From NCBI GenBank assembly GCA_051293835.1, contig JBPKMA010000001.1, forward strand, positions 1 to 64,000: a stretch of 64,000 nt of DNA. The letters run 5' to 3'. Source of the stretch: DATLZU01 sp051293835 (GTDB lineage Bacteria > Nitrospirota > Nitrospiria > Nitrospirales > Nitrospiraceae). Shown piece after piece: positions 34,668-43,531 of this stretch (the first letter of the stretch is position 1; every line of letters begins with the position of its first letter). Below the pieces are notes generated by a model that did not search any database, was not told the DNA's origin, and worked only from the letters and a program-made list of their open reading frames with translations. A program made the translations under genes and the position numbers.

Positions 34668-37600
34668 ATGGAGTTCTGGGGTCGGTCACGGAGTCTCCAG
34701 CGGAAGATCATCGCGGCCATCGTGATGGTCGGCCTTCTCCCCCTTTCCTTGTCCCTTGCCCTGACATACGTTGAGGAACGGCGTGCGCTTCGCGAGGCGA
34801 TCGGCGCGAATTTCAAAGAACTGGCTGTGGAAGCGGCCCGTCGGATCGAGCTCCAAATCACCCGCGGGATCAACGAAGCGCAACAGTTGGCCACTACGCC
34901 GTTTCTCCGGACAGCGGTGACGGAGTCCAACCGAACCTATGCGGGCAAGGACGAGCGCACCGTCCAGTCGATGATCCGCGACTGGCAGCAACGGTGGCGT
35001 ACACGCGACCGGCGCAGCGAGTTTCCGATCTTCATCAACCGCATTGTGACCAATTATTTGATCCGTTGGCACGACATCCGAAAAGCGGACTATGTGGGCA
35101 TTTTTGTCACGGACAATCGTGGTGCACTGGTGATCAGCTCCATTCCGCAGGTGGAGTACTACTATGGGAAAAGCCTGTGGTGGCAGGCTGTCGTCAAAAA
35201 GGGGCAAGGCCGGGTCTACGTCAGTGACATGTATTTCGATCCTTCCTTCGGAACCCATGTGCTCAATGTGTCGGCGCCGATTTTGGACGACGAACAGCAC
35301 GAAGCCATCGGGGCCGTGACGGTCCTTTTGCGGCGGGACACGTTGTTTCATGCCATCTCCGAGGTGACCGTCGGGTCGACGGGCCACGCGATGTTGTTGA
35401 GTTCCGAAGGGACCCCGCTAATCTGCCCGGTTCTGGCTCCAGAGGAGCATACGGTGACACCTGAGCTGGTCGCCGCGATCGGGCGGGGAAAAGCCGGATG
35501 GGCCATTGCGCGCGATGATTCACACGGCGGTCGCAATTCGTTGGTTGGCTTCGCGCCAATCCGGCTAGGTGAGAGCCTTGCGCCGGATAGCCTGGGTGGC
35601 AAACGCTGGATCACGTTCGTGCGGCAAGATCCCGAGGAAACCTATGCTCCGCTCGACGAGCTTTTGATGAAGGTCACGCTCTACGGATTCTTCGTACTGG
35701 CTGTGTTGTTGGCGACCGGCGTCACGGTCGCGCGACGGATCTCGAAGCCCATTCGAATCTTGCACGAAGGCGTGCAGGAGATTGGCAGCGGCCGGCTGGA
35801 TCAGCGACTGAATCTCAGGACAGGGGACGAAATTCAAGACTTGGCGGAAGCCTTCAACACGATGGCCGCCAACCTGCAACATTCGTTCAACCAGATTGAG
35901 CAGCGAATGGCGGAAGTCAGACAGCTCGAAGAGAAATATCGCGATCTGATTGAGAACTCGCCGGAAATGATCTGTCAATTGGACAAGGCTGGCCAGTTCG
36001 TGCATGTGAACAAGACCGGCCTTGAAAAGCTTGGGTATACCCTGGATGAGATGTTGACCATGCGGCTGTGGGATTTGGTGCCCCGAGGGCGGGAATCAGA
36101 AATCCTGGGGTATCTCGAACGCCTGATGGCCCAGGGCCGCGGCTCGATTGAGACGGTGTTCCTGGCAAAGGACGGGCGGCCCATCGATGTGGAGATCCAT
36201 GCGACGGCGTTGTTCGACACCGAGAGCGGTGGGCTCATCCACTCGCGGGCCTTCGTGCGCGACGTCACCGAGCGCCGACAGTTAGAGCAACAGGTCCAGC
36301 GGTACACGACACAATTGGAGCAGGAAGTCGCTGAGCGCACCCGTCAGCTTTCCGCGTCCCAGGCCCGCTATAAAGCGCTGTTCGATCTGGTGGCGGATTC
36401 CGTGTTCATGGTCGATCCCACTGGATGTATCGTCGCGGTGAACAAACGGGAGGAGCAGGCGTTGGGGTATACGGAGAAAGCGGTTGTGGGCCGGAACATT
36501 TTGGAAATTGTGCTTCCGGCTCATCACGAGGAAATGCGGAAGTTGATTGGCAAGATCGTGGGCGGTCAGCGACGCGTGCCGACGCAGGAGATCGCTGTCT
36601 TCGACCATTCTCGTCGCGCGACGCCGGTCGAGATGGATCTGATGCGGGTGGAAGGCGATGCGGAGCCATTGGTCATGGTTCAGCTTCGCGATATCACCGA
36701 TCGAAAGCGACTAGAACGACAGTTGGAAGAGTATCGAGAGGAACTAGAACTCAAAGTGCGCGAGCGGACACGGGAGATCGAAGAGACCAAGCAGTATCTG
36801 GAAAACCTCCTTGAGAACGCGAACGATGTCATCTATACCCTGGATTCGGAGCAGCGGTTCACTTACGTCAACAGCAAGGTCGAAGCGTGGGGGTATCGGA
36901 AAGAAGATCTCATCGGTCGGCCGTACCTGTCCTTGCTGTCCAAGCGGCACCGGGGGCGCCGACTCAAAAGCACGCTGGATATCGGCACCAAGCAGGTCTA
37001 TGAAGTCGAAGTCCTTACCCGGACGGGAGACACTCGGACAGTGATGGTCAGTGTATCGCCTCTCTACGATTCGGGCGGCGGCATTCTGGGTGTTCTGGGC
37101 ATCGCGCGCGATATGACAGAGACGAAGAAGCTTGAGCGGCAGATCCTCAGCTCCGAAAAGCTGGCATCGGTGGGCAAGCTGGCGGCCGGTGTCGCGCACG
37201 AAATCAACAACCCGCTGGGAGGTATCCTGAACTGTTTGTACAACCTTCGGAAAGGGAACTTACCCCAGGCCAGGCAGGAGGAGTATCTGGCTTCGATGGA
37301 GGACGGGTTGCGCCGCGTGCAGAAGATCGTCAGACAACTGTTGGATTTTTCGCAGCAGCATGAGCCGGAACTGTCCCTGACCGACATCAATCAAGTCATC
37401 GAGCGGGTACTCGTGCTCACCAATCATACCTTCGTCACAAATCGCATTGTGTTGGAAACGGACCTCGGTCGCAACCTGCCGGACCTCATGGTCGACCGCC
37501 ATATGATTGAGCAAGTGCTGATGAATCTGATCCTGAACGCGGTGCAGGCCATGAAGGGCGGTGGGGTGCTCACGATCCGAACGCGCATCGATGAGGGACT

Positions 37601-37847
37601 CTGCCTGATCGAGATCAAGGACACCGGGTGCGGTATTCCTGCGTCTGTGTTGCCCAAGATTTTCGACCCGTTCTTCACCACGAAGGGAGAAGGGGAAGGA
37701 ACCGGCCTGGGTCTGTCCGTCAGCCTCGGCATCGTCGAGCGGCATGGAGGGAAGATTCTTGTCGAGAGTGAGGTCGGAAAAGGCACAACCTTTACGCTTT
37801 GCCTGCCTGTAGCGAGGGAGCGGGTCGCAATCGGGAGACCAGTGTGA
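34668..37847 (+). CDS. large membrane sensor histidine kinase with dCache, HAMP and three PAS domains
   Basis: 1059 aa. First membrane helix at residues 13-30, a periplasmic dCache-type sensing region to about residue 330, a second helix at about 337-355, HAMP to about 405, then three PAS domains (about 425-540, 570-690 and 715-830) joined by coiled coils (QQVQRYTTQLEQEVAERTRQ), a HisKA domain with the phosphoacceptor His844 in VAHEINNPLGG, and a HATPase domain with VLMNLILNAVQAM and GTGLGLSVSLGIVERHGG. No receiver domain in the same protein. Its stop overlaps the GTG of the NtrC-type regulator, so the two form a two-component pair. Signal unknown. Confidence 0.88.
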   Translation: MEFWGRSRSLQRKIIAAIVMVGLLPLSLSLALTYVEERRALREAIGANFKELAVEAARRIELQITRGINEAQQLATTPFLRTAVTESNRTYAGKDERTVQSMIRDWQQRWRTRDRRSEFPIFINRIVTNYLIRWHDIRKADYVGIFVTDNRGALVISSIPQVEYYYGKSLWWQAVVKKGQGRVYVSDMYFDPSFGTHVLNVSAPILDDEQHEAIGAVTVLLRRDTLFHAISEVTVGSTGHAMLLSSEGTPLICPVLAPEEHTVTPELVAAIGRGKAGWAIARDDSHGGRNSLVGFAPIRLGESLAPDSLGGKRWITFVRQDPEETYAPLDELLMKVTLYGFFVLAVLLATGVTVARRISKPIRILHEGVQEIGSGRLDQRLNLRTGDEIQDLAEAFNTMAANLQHSFNQIEQRMAEVRQLEEKYRDLIENSPEMICQLDKAGQFVHVNKTGLEKLGYTLDEMLTMRLWDLVPRGRESEILGYLERLMAQGRGSIETVFLAKDGRPIDVEIHATALFDTESGGLIHSRAFVRDVTERRQLEQQVQRYTTQLEQEVAERTRQLSASQARYKALFDLVADSVFMVDPTGCIVAVNKREEQALGYTEKAVVGRNILEIVLPAHHEEMRKLIGKIVGGQRRVPTQEIAVFDHSRRATPVEMDLMRVEGDAEPLVMVQLRDITDRKRLERQLEEYREELELKVRERTREIEETKQYLENLLENANDVIYTLDSEQRFTYVNSKVEAWGYRKEDLIGRPYLSLLSKRHRGRRLKSTLDIGTKQVYEVEVLTRTGDTRTVMVSVSPLYDSGGGILGVLGIARDMTETKKLERQILSSEKLASVGKLAAGVAHEINNPLGGILNCLYNLRKGNLPQARQEEYLASMEDGLRRVQKIVRQLLDFSQQHEPELSLTDINQVIERVLVLTNHTFVTNRIVLETDLGRNLPDLMVDRHMIEQVLMNLILNAVQAMKGGGVLTIRTRIDEGLCLIEIKDTGCGIPASVLPKIFDPFFTTKGEGEGTGLGLSVSLGIVERHGGKILVESEVGKGTTFTLCLPVARERVAIGRPV

Positions 37848-39295
37848 AGCCTCTTAGCCTACTCATCGTGGATGACGAACCGCTGATGCGGCTTTCCATG
37901 AGCGACGCCTTGAAGGCTGTTGGATACGATGTTCAGGCGGCGTCCAGCGGGACCGAGGGTGTCGAGGCTGTCCAGAAACGTCAGTTCGACATCGTCATTA
38001 CCGATTTGCGCTTGCCTGGCACGGACGGTTTGACGCTGTTGCAGACTTGTAAGCAGGTTTCACCCCGAACAGAAGTTGTCGTGATCACTGCACATAGTTC
38101 GGTCGAAACGGCGGTCGGCGCGATGAAATTGGGGGCGTACGACTACATCACCAAACCCTTTCAGATGGACGAGTTGCTGCTCATCGTCGATCGACTGGCC
38201 AAGGTGCTGGCGCTTCGTCAGGAGAATCTGCAGTTGAAAGAGGAGTTGGCCGGCAAGTTCAGTTTCCAGGGGATCCTGGGCAAGAACGAGCGGATGCGCG
38301 CGGTGTTGGAAAAGATCAAATTGGTGGCCGGAACGGATTCCACCGTCTTGATCATCGGTGAAAGCGGGACCGGCAAAGAGTTGGTTGCCAATGCGATCCA
38401 CCACATTAGTCCGCGAAAAGATCATGCCCTGATCAAGGTCAGTTGCGCGGCTTTGCCGGAGACCCTGCTGGAAGCGGAATTATTTGGTCATGAGAAGGGA
38501 GCCTTTACCGGGGCGCTCCGACAACGTCGCGGGCGGTTCGAGCTGGCCAACAAAGGAACCTTGTTCCTGGATGAGATTGGCGAGATTTCTCCGGTGGTGC
38601 AGGTCAAATTGCTGCGGGTCCTGCAGGAGCGGCAATTCGAGAGGGTGGGGGGGAACGAGACGATTGAAGTGGATGTCCGTCTGGTGTGCGCGACACAAAA
38701 GGATTTGAAGAAGGAAGTTGCGGCCGGCCGTTTTCGCGAGGACTTGTTTTATCGGCTGAATGTCGTGCAAGTGGTTTTGCCTCCGTTGCGGGAGCGTCCG
38801 GAAGACATTCTGTTGATCGCCGAACATGTACTCCGCACGAGGTCCGCCCACATGAACAAGGACCTCAAGGGATTTTCACAGGCAGCCCGCGAACTGCTCT
38901 TGCGCTATTCCTATCCTGGCAATGTGCGCGAATTGGAGAACATGGTCGAACGAGCCGTTGCGTTGGGGCGTGCGCAGGAGGAGATTCAGCCATGGGATCT
39001 TTGTGGCTTCCAATCTTGTCCCTACCTTGGTGGGGCGCCCCAGGACTCATGCGGTTTTTGCAGTGAAGGTCTGACAGGGGCAGTGCGGAAAGAAGCACCG
39101 ACTTGCTCTTTGTCGGTGGCGAGAGAACGGTTCGAACGGGAATACATCATCTCCGTGCTCGATCGGGTTGGGGGGAGCAGAACCGAGGCTGCCAAAATTC
39201 TAGGGCTTTCGCGGAAGGCGCTGTGGGAAAAATGCAAACGGTACGGCATTCCCTCGGGGAGAAACGGTGCAGAACCGGAGTCCGACGAGGACTGA
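37844..39295 (+). CDS. NtrC-family sigma54-dependent response regulator with a cysteine-rich insert
   Basis: 483 aa from GTG 37844, overlapping the kinase stop; TCGGGAGA is a plausible ribosome site. Receiver domain (residues 5-120; phosphoacceptor Asp in DIVITDLRLPG), AAA+ domain with GESGTGKE (Walker A) and GAFTGA, the loop that contacts sigma54, and a C-terminal Fis-type helix-turn-helix (RTEAAKILGLSRKALWEKC). Between AAA+ and the helix-turn-helix is an unusual segment with Cys387, Cys392, Cys403 and Cys406 (C-X4-C-X10-C-X2-C) and Cys421, which could bind zinc or an Fe-S cluster. It would activate sigma54 promoters; none is obvious in the window. Confidence 0.88.
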   Translation: MKPLSLLIVDDEPLMRLSMSDALKAVGYDVQAASSGTEGVEAVQKRQFDIVITDLRLPGTDGLTLLQTCKQVSPRTEVVVITAHSSVETAVGAMKLGAYDYITKPFQMDELLLIVDRLAKVLALRQENLQLKEELAGKFSFQGILGKNERMRAVLEKIKLVAGTDSTVLIIGESGTGKELVANAIHHISPRKDHALIKVSCAALPETLLEAELFGHEKGAFTGALRQRRGRFELANKGTLFLDEIGEISPVVQVKLLRVLQERQFERVGGNETIEVDVRLVCATQKDLKKEVAAGRFREDLFYRLNVVQVVLPPLRERPEDILLIAEHVLRTRSAHMNKDLKGFSQAARELLLRYSYPGNVRELENMVERAVALGRAQEEIQPWDLCGFQSCPYLGGAPQDSCGFCSEGLTGAVRKEAPTCSLSVARERFEREYIISVLDRVGGSRTEAAKILGLSRKALWEKCKRYGIPSGRNGAEPESDED

Positions 39296-39297
39296 GC

Positions 39298-40398
39298 TTA
39301 TTCCGTTGGTTCTGGACCCCCTTCCCAAAGTTTGACAGTCCGGTCCCAGGAAGCACTGGCGAGGTGCAATCCATCGACAGAAAAGCATACGGACCGAACG
39401 TAGCCGGTATGCCCTCTGAGCGTCTTGAAGTGCCGCCCCGAGGCGACATCCCACAGCTTGATGGTATGGTCATCACTCGCGCTCGCCAACACTTTCCCGT
39501 CTGGCGAGACGGCCAGCGACCGAACCCAGCCGCTGTGACCTTTTAGTGTTCTTAGTTCAGTCACTTGTGGCATGGCGAAGAATTTGATGGTCGTATCCCG
39601 GCTGCCGGTGATAAGGATCTTTCCATCCGGCGTGAAGGTCATAGCACCGATCCAATAGTCCATCGGTTTTTGGAAGCCGCCATCGTCCTCGAAAAAATAC
39701 CCACGTGCTTCCGGAGTGTCTTCTTCATCTTCCCTCCAGTGGCCGTTGTGAACGATTTTTTCCTCCCCGCTTGGCAAGACCTCCCAGACCTTGATCTTGC
39801 CGATATCGCTGCCGCTGGCCAAATGAACACCGTCAGGCGAGAAAGCGACGCAAACCGACCAATGGTGGTCATACGGATCCTTCCCTAGGAGCGTCATCAA
39901 CTCGGTGCCGGTCGTGATTTCCCAGATTTTGATGTCCTTGTTATGACTTCCGCGGGCTAGCATTAAGCCGTCCGGAGAGAGGGAGAGGCTGCAGACGTTG
40001 TGGTCGTAGCGGGTGAAGAGGAGCTTCAAAGGTTCGCCGGTCCTGGGGTTCCACAGGCGGATCGTTCGGTCGTCGCTGCCGGTGGCGAGAATTTGACCGT
40101 CTGGCGTAAACACCGCCGCTCTAATGTCGCGGGTATGGCCGCGCAACGACCGGAGTAGCCGTCCGGTCTCGATATCCCAGATACGCACCATGCGGTCGAC
40201 TCCGCCGGAAGCCAAGGTCTGGCCATCAGGAGAGAAGGCAACTGTCCAGACTCCATGGGAATGCCCGCGAAAGGTTCGGACTTCGCGCGCGCCCGCTTTC
40301 CAATACTCAAGCAGGTCGACTTTCGGCTGTTGACCTTCGGCTTGTTCAGGTGCGAGACCGGCTTGTGACAGCTGGGCATGGAGAGCTTGATCAGGCAT
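39298..40398 (-). CDS. seven-bladed WD40-repeat protein
   Basis: 366 aa on the minus strand, stop two bases from the stop of the response regulator. Seven WD40 repeats are visible, each with a variant of VxSVxFSPDGxxLASGSxDxTIKLWD, enough for one closed propeller. The fifth repeat contains an acidic insert (GHWREDEEDTPEARGYFFEDD). The N-terminal 30 residues are a helical lead. ATG 40398 is chosen because the AAGGAG ribosome site overlaps the alternative GTG 40413. No signal peptide, so cytoplasmic. Role unknown; propellers of this kind serve as protein-binding scaffolds. Confidence 0.8.
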   Translation of the reverse strand: MPDQALHAQLSQAGLAPEQAEGQQPKVDLLEYWKAGAREVRTFRGHSHGVWTVAFSPDGQTLASGGVDRMVRIWDIETGRLLRSLRGHTRDIRAAVFTPDGQILATGSDDRTIRLWNPRTGEPLKLLFTRYDHNVCSLSLSPDGLMLARGSHNKDIKIWEITTGTELMTLLGKDPYDHHWSVCVAFSPDGVHLASGSDIGKIKVWEVLPSGEEKIVHNGHWREDEEDTPEARGYFFEDDGGFQKPMDYWIGAMTFTPDGKILITGSRDTTIKFFAMPQVTELRTLKGHSGWVRSLAVSPDGKVLASASDDHTIKLWDVASGRHFKTLRGHTGYVRSVCFSVDGLHLASASWDRTVKLWEGGPEPTE

Positions 40399-40445
40399 GG
40401 GTACGGTTTTCACTCCTTGCTGGCTCTGGGTTACCTACGCGCAAA

Positions 40446-40475
40446 TTGCAAAAAGGTTTCCCGGGCGAGTATAAT
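40446..40475 (+). promoter_or_regulatory. sigma70-type promoter upstream of the HExxH protein gene
   Basis: TTGCAA (40446-40451) and a perfect TATAAT (40470-40475) with 18-base spacing, in the divergent gap between the WD40 gene and the gene at 40609. Confidence 0.6.
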
Positions 40476-40608
40476 TTTTACTGGTTTAAAAAAATGGTAA
40501 GAGATGCCATGCGGACAAGTCAAGGGAGCCGGTAGCATTGATTGTGTGAGAATATTCGGTCTTCCCGAATTACGGTCCCAATCCTAGCTCTAGCCGTCGA
40601 GGTATCCG

Positions 40609-41610
40609 ATGGAAATCCGATTTCAACCCGCCCTGCTCCAGGAAGTGATCGATTCATTCATCGAAAAGACCGAACGAGAAGGTGATCCCACCTATTATAA
40701 GGAGTTCCACGAGCTTGCCGATCCGATCTATGAGAAATTCTCACTCGATGATCGGGAACCGGAGTTCAAGAAACTTTATCAGTATCTTTTCGGTATTTGG
40801 GGGTTCTCGGACATAATTCGCGACGCGTTCGACGAGTTCCCTGAGTTGAAGAAAAAAATCGGCATTGTCTTGGTCAAGGGGGTGTTGAAGGAGGATCAAG
40901 AAGGAGTCGACATCCTGAGAAAGTGGGGTTCCGTCGAGCACGAATTGGCCAAGCAGTTTGAGGAGAAGGGGCTCAAAGGCGTTGGTATCAAACTCATTCC
41001 TCGTCGATTCTACGATCCCGCGTTGACCCGTTATTGCCGACATGAATTGACTCACATCTCCGACATGCTGGACCCGGCGTTCAACTACGATCCGGATACC
41101 AAGGTCGGGCAGAATCCCGGCGAGGAAGCGCTGATTCTTCATCGCTACCGGGTTCTGTGGTGTTTAAGCATTGACAGCCGCCTCGAGGCTGCGGGCAAAG
41201 AGCCGATGCTTACTAAGGAAGACCGGTATAAGGAGTTCCGTTCGTGGTACCGGAAGATTCCGCCCGCCCAGCTCAAATCGGTATTCGAAGGCCTGTGGCA
41301 GACGCAGTTCTTTACCCACTCTGAGTTGGTGGAAATGGCAACAGATACGCTGCGGGTCATGGACCGAGCGGTCGAAGTCGAGGGCGGCGAGGTGCCGGCA
41401 ACGCAGAACAAAATCATGCTGATGCCTGGCTTTCCATGCCCGCTCTGCCGCTTTCCGACGTACTCTTGGGTCGAGGACTTGGAGAATAAGGTTGAGAAGT
41501 ATGTCTTGGACTATATCCGAGAGAATCATCCCGGTTGGGATACGGAATTCGGCGCTTGCGACCGCTGTGTCGAAGTCTACAAGCTTCGCGCCGATGGAGT
41601 GATGGGATAA
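40609..41610 (+). CDS. HExxH-motif and zinc-ribbon protein of unknown function
   Basis: 333 aa, no signal peptide. I do not recognise the family. Two features stand out: HELTHISDMLDP near residue 146, an HExxH zinc-protease-like motif with further Asp and His nearby, and a C-terminal C-X2-C pair (FPCPLCRFPTY near residue 281, ACDRCVEVYK near 320) that could form a zinc ribbon. The first 130 residues are acidic and helical (KFSLDDREPEFKKLYQYLF). It opens the block ferredoxin - TorD-like - NxrC-like and has its own promoter. A role in maturing or proofreading the molybdoenzyme is possible; proteolysis is only suggested by the motif. Confidence 0.7.
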   Translation: MEIRFQPALLQEVIDSFIEKTEREGDPTYYKEFHELADPIYEKFSLDDREPEFKKLYQYLFGIWGFSDIIRDAFDEFPELKKKIGIVLVKGVLKEDQEGVDILRKWGSVEHELAKQFEEKGLKGVGIKLIPRRFYDPALTRYCRHELTHISDMLDPAFNYDPDTKVGQNPGEEALILHRYRVLWCLSIDSRLEAAGKEPMLTKEDRYKEFRSWYRKIPPAQLKSVFEGLWQTQFFTHSELVEMATDTLRVMDRAVEVEGGEVPATQNKIMLMPGFPCPLCRFPTYSWVEDLENKVEKYVLDYIRENHPGWDTEFGACDRCVEVYKLRADGVMG

Positions 41611-41640
41611 TCAATCATTCAGTTGGAGGAGGTTCAGCTG

Positions 41641-42252
41641 ATGGCCTCAGAACCCCTGTACGGTCGACGGCAGTTTCTGAAAGACTCCGTCATTTCCGTA
41701 GCCAGGGCTGCTCATGAGTTCGTTAAGCACAAGGACGCGCCTCGGGAGAAGAGCGAGCTTCCTCCACGGGTGGATTGGCTCAGACCGCCGGGAGCGGTCG
41801 AGGAGGGCATCTTCCTTGAGCGCTGTACGCGCTGCGGCGACTGCGCGAAAGCCTGCCCTTATGGAAGCATCGAATTCGACCGACAGAACGGCACACCTGT
41901 TGTGTTTCCTGATCACATCCCTTGTTATCTGTGCGAGGATTTTCCCTGTATCACTGCCTGCTCAACGGATGCCTTGCTACCGCTCACAGGGCGGGAAGAC
42001 GTCAAAATGGGGCAGGCCGTGGTGGCGCACAGTGATTGCACGGCCGGACAAGGATGTCATGCTTGCGTTTCAAAGTGTCCACTGGATGCGTTGCAAATGG
42101 ATTTCAAGTTGATGCGACTCGTGGTCTCAAGCGACCGGTGTGTCGGTTGCGGGATTTGCGAGTCCGTGTGTAAGACCGTCAACGACAGAATTGCCATCAA
42201 GGTTTCTCCCGCGCGATGGCTGACAAAAGGCCATTCTCACGCGGGGTTATAA
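41641..42252 (+). CDS. NapF/NapG-like four-cluster ferredoxin with twin-arginine motif
   Basis: 203 aa from ATG 41641 (GGAGGAGGT at 41625-41633); a TTG at 41623 is rejected. The N-terminus YGRRQFLKD contains twin arginines but lacks a long hydrophobic stretch, so Tat export is uncertain. Four cysteine groups follow: CTRCGDCAKACP, CYLCEDFPCITACS, CHACVSKCP and CVGCGICESVCK, fitting up to four [4Fe-4S] clusters as in NapF/NapG/MauM. Likely donates or accepts electrons for a molybdoenzyme or its maturation. It is 31 bases from the HExxH gene. Confidence 0.8.
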   Translation: MASEPLYGRRQFLKDSVISVARAAHEFVKHKDAPREKSELPPRVDWLRPPGAVEEGIFLERCTRCGDCAKACPYGSIEFDRQNGTPVVFPDHIPCYLCEDFPCITACSTDALLPLTGREDVKMGQAVVAHSDCTAGQGCHACVSKCPLDALQMDFKLMRLVVSSDRCVGCGICESVCKTVNDRIAIKVSPARWLTKGHSHAGL

Positions 42253-42356
42253 GGTGCCCGCGTTAGCGGCGAGAGGGGAGATCTGAGCTCGTGGCTAGCA
42301 CAGAGAAACGTTGAAAACAGGCGATCAGGTAGCGAGGGGGATGGCCGAGATCACGC

Positions 42357-42385
42357 TTGACTTCACATTGGCCTTTACCTATGAT
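42357..42385 (+). promoter_or_regulatory. sigma70-type promoter for the torD-like and nxrC-like genes
   Basis: TTGACT (42357-42362), 17 bases, TATGAT (42380-42385). It lies in the 222-base gap before the chaperone gene and is one of the best promoter matches in the window. The rest of the gap shows no gene. Confidence 0.6.
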
Positions 42386-42474
42386 ACGCGAGCCTGTGCC
42401 GAAGTTCGAAGTTTTAAACCGAAATGTTGTGGCTCATATGACGGTTTGAAGCCTCGGACTGAGGAGGGGTATTG

Positions 42475-43437
42475 ATGACGGCGAAGCAATCTCAAATAAA
42501 ACAGCCAGAAAGCTCCATGGCGGTCATTTCCAGAACGGAAGTCATAAAAGATACTCCAGCGGTCGAACGGGCTTTGAACCGCAGCAAGATCTATCTCCTG
42601 ATCTCCTGGAGTATGTTGTATCCGGAAGACGACGAGTTTCTCGATTATCTCCAAAGCGGGGAGTTCGTGGAAGACGGCCGCTCGGCCTTGGAGAGCCTTC
42701 GTTCGGCACTTGGCAGCGCCGGTGGAGAGCGTGCAAAGCAAAAGGTTGCGTCATTGCTTAAGCATTTCGACTTGATCGAAAAATGGATTGCGGCGGAGTG
42801 CGTCAACTGGCAACTCAGCGATCTGCAGGGCGAGCATCGTCGGGTATTCAGCAATGTTATCACCCTCGATTGTCCTCCCTATGAGACCCTCTTTGGAAAT
42901 GATCACGTGTTTGCACAGTCCCATGTCATGGGGGATATCGCCGGCTTTTACAAGGCCTTTGGCCTCGAGCTTTCGAGAGATATCCACGAGCGCCTTGACC
43001 ATCTGAGCGTGGAGCTCGAGTTCATGCACTTTTTGGCGTACAAGGAGAGTTACTCCCGCTGCCACGATGGCGCGGATAAAACCCAGATTGTGGTCGACGC
43101 CCAGAAGAAGTTTGTAAAGAATCATATTGGTCGTTGGGTGCCCCTCTTCTGCCGGATGTTGGCCAGGAAGGCTGATTCGGGATTTTTCAAGTTGATGGCA
43201 GATGTCACGACTGACTGGATGGATTTCGAAGTAGCCTTTCTCGGCGTGAATCCGCAACCCTACTCCGAAACCGATTACCGTCCTGCGACGTTTAGTGCTC
43301 CCGAAGGTCAAACATACGAGTGTGGCGCGCAGGATCAGGGGAACGAGTTGAGCATGTTACTTAACGAAGTTGGTGCCCAGACCTTTTTGGAAAAGGAAGA
43401 GAAAAAGGAGGAGAGTGGGCCGGTTGGAACAGCATAG
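42475..43437 (+). CDS. TorD/NarJ-family molybdoenzyme chaperone
   Basis: 320 aa from ATG 42475 (GAGGAGG seven bases before). The TorD-family core is seen in EHRRVFSNVITLDCPPYETLFG and FYKAFGLELSRDIHERLDHLSVELEFMHFL (given here as key blocks), an all-helical cytoplasmic chaperone that holds apo-molybdoenzymes until the cofactor is inserted and export is allowed. The C-terminal 60 residues are acidic and glutamate rich (LEKEEKKEES). Upstream of an NxrC-like gene, it is the likely nitrite oxidoreductase chaperone. Confidence 0.85.
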   Translation: MTAKQSQIKQPESSMAVISRTEVIKDTPAVERALNRSKIYLLISWSMLYPEDDEFLDYLQSGEFVEDGRSALESLRSALGSAGGERAKQKVASLLKHFDLIEKWIAAECVNWQLSDLQGEHRRVFSNVITLDCPPYETLFGNDHVFAQSHVMGDIAGFYKAFGLELSRDIHERLDHLSVELEFMHFLAYKESYSRCHDGADKTQIVVDAQKKFVKNHIGRWVPLFCRMLARKADSGFFKLMADVTTDWMDFEVAFLGVNPQPYSETDYRPATFSAPEGQTYECGAQDQGNELSMLLNEVGAQTFLEKEEKKEESGPVGTA

Positions 43438-43531
43438 GGGCTTCGCAGTCTTTACTCGTTGGGAGTGAGCCGGTTGTGCAGTAATGCGTCGTCGTTTTTT
43501 TAATCTTTTAATGAGAGGAGGGCATATTCAT

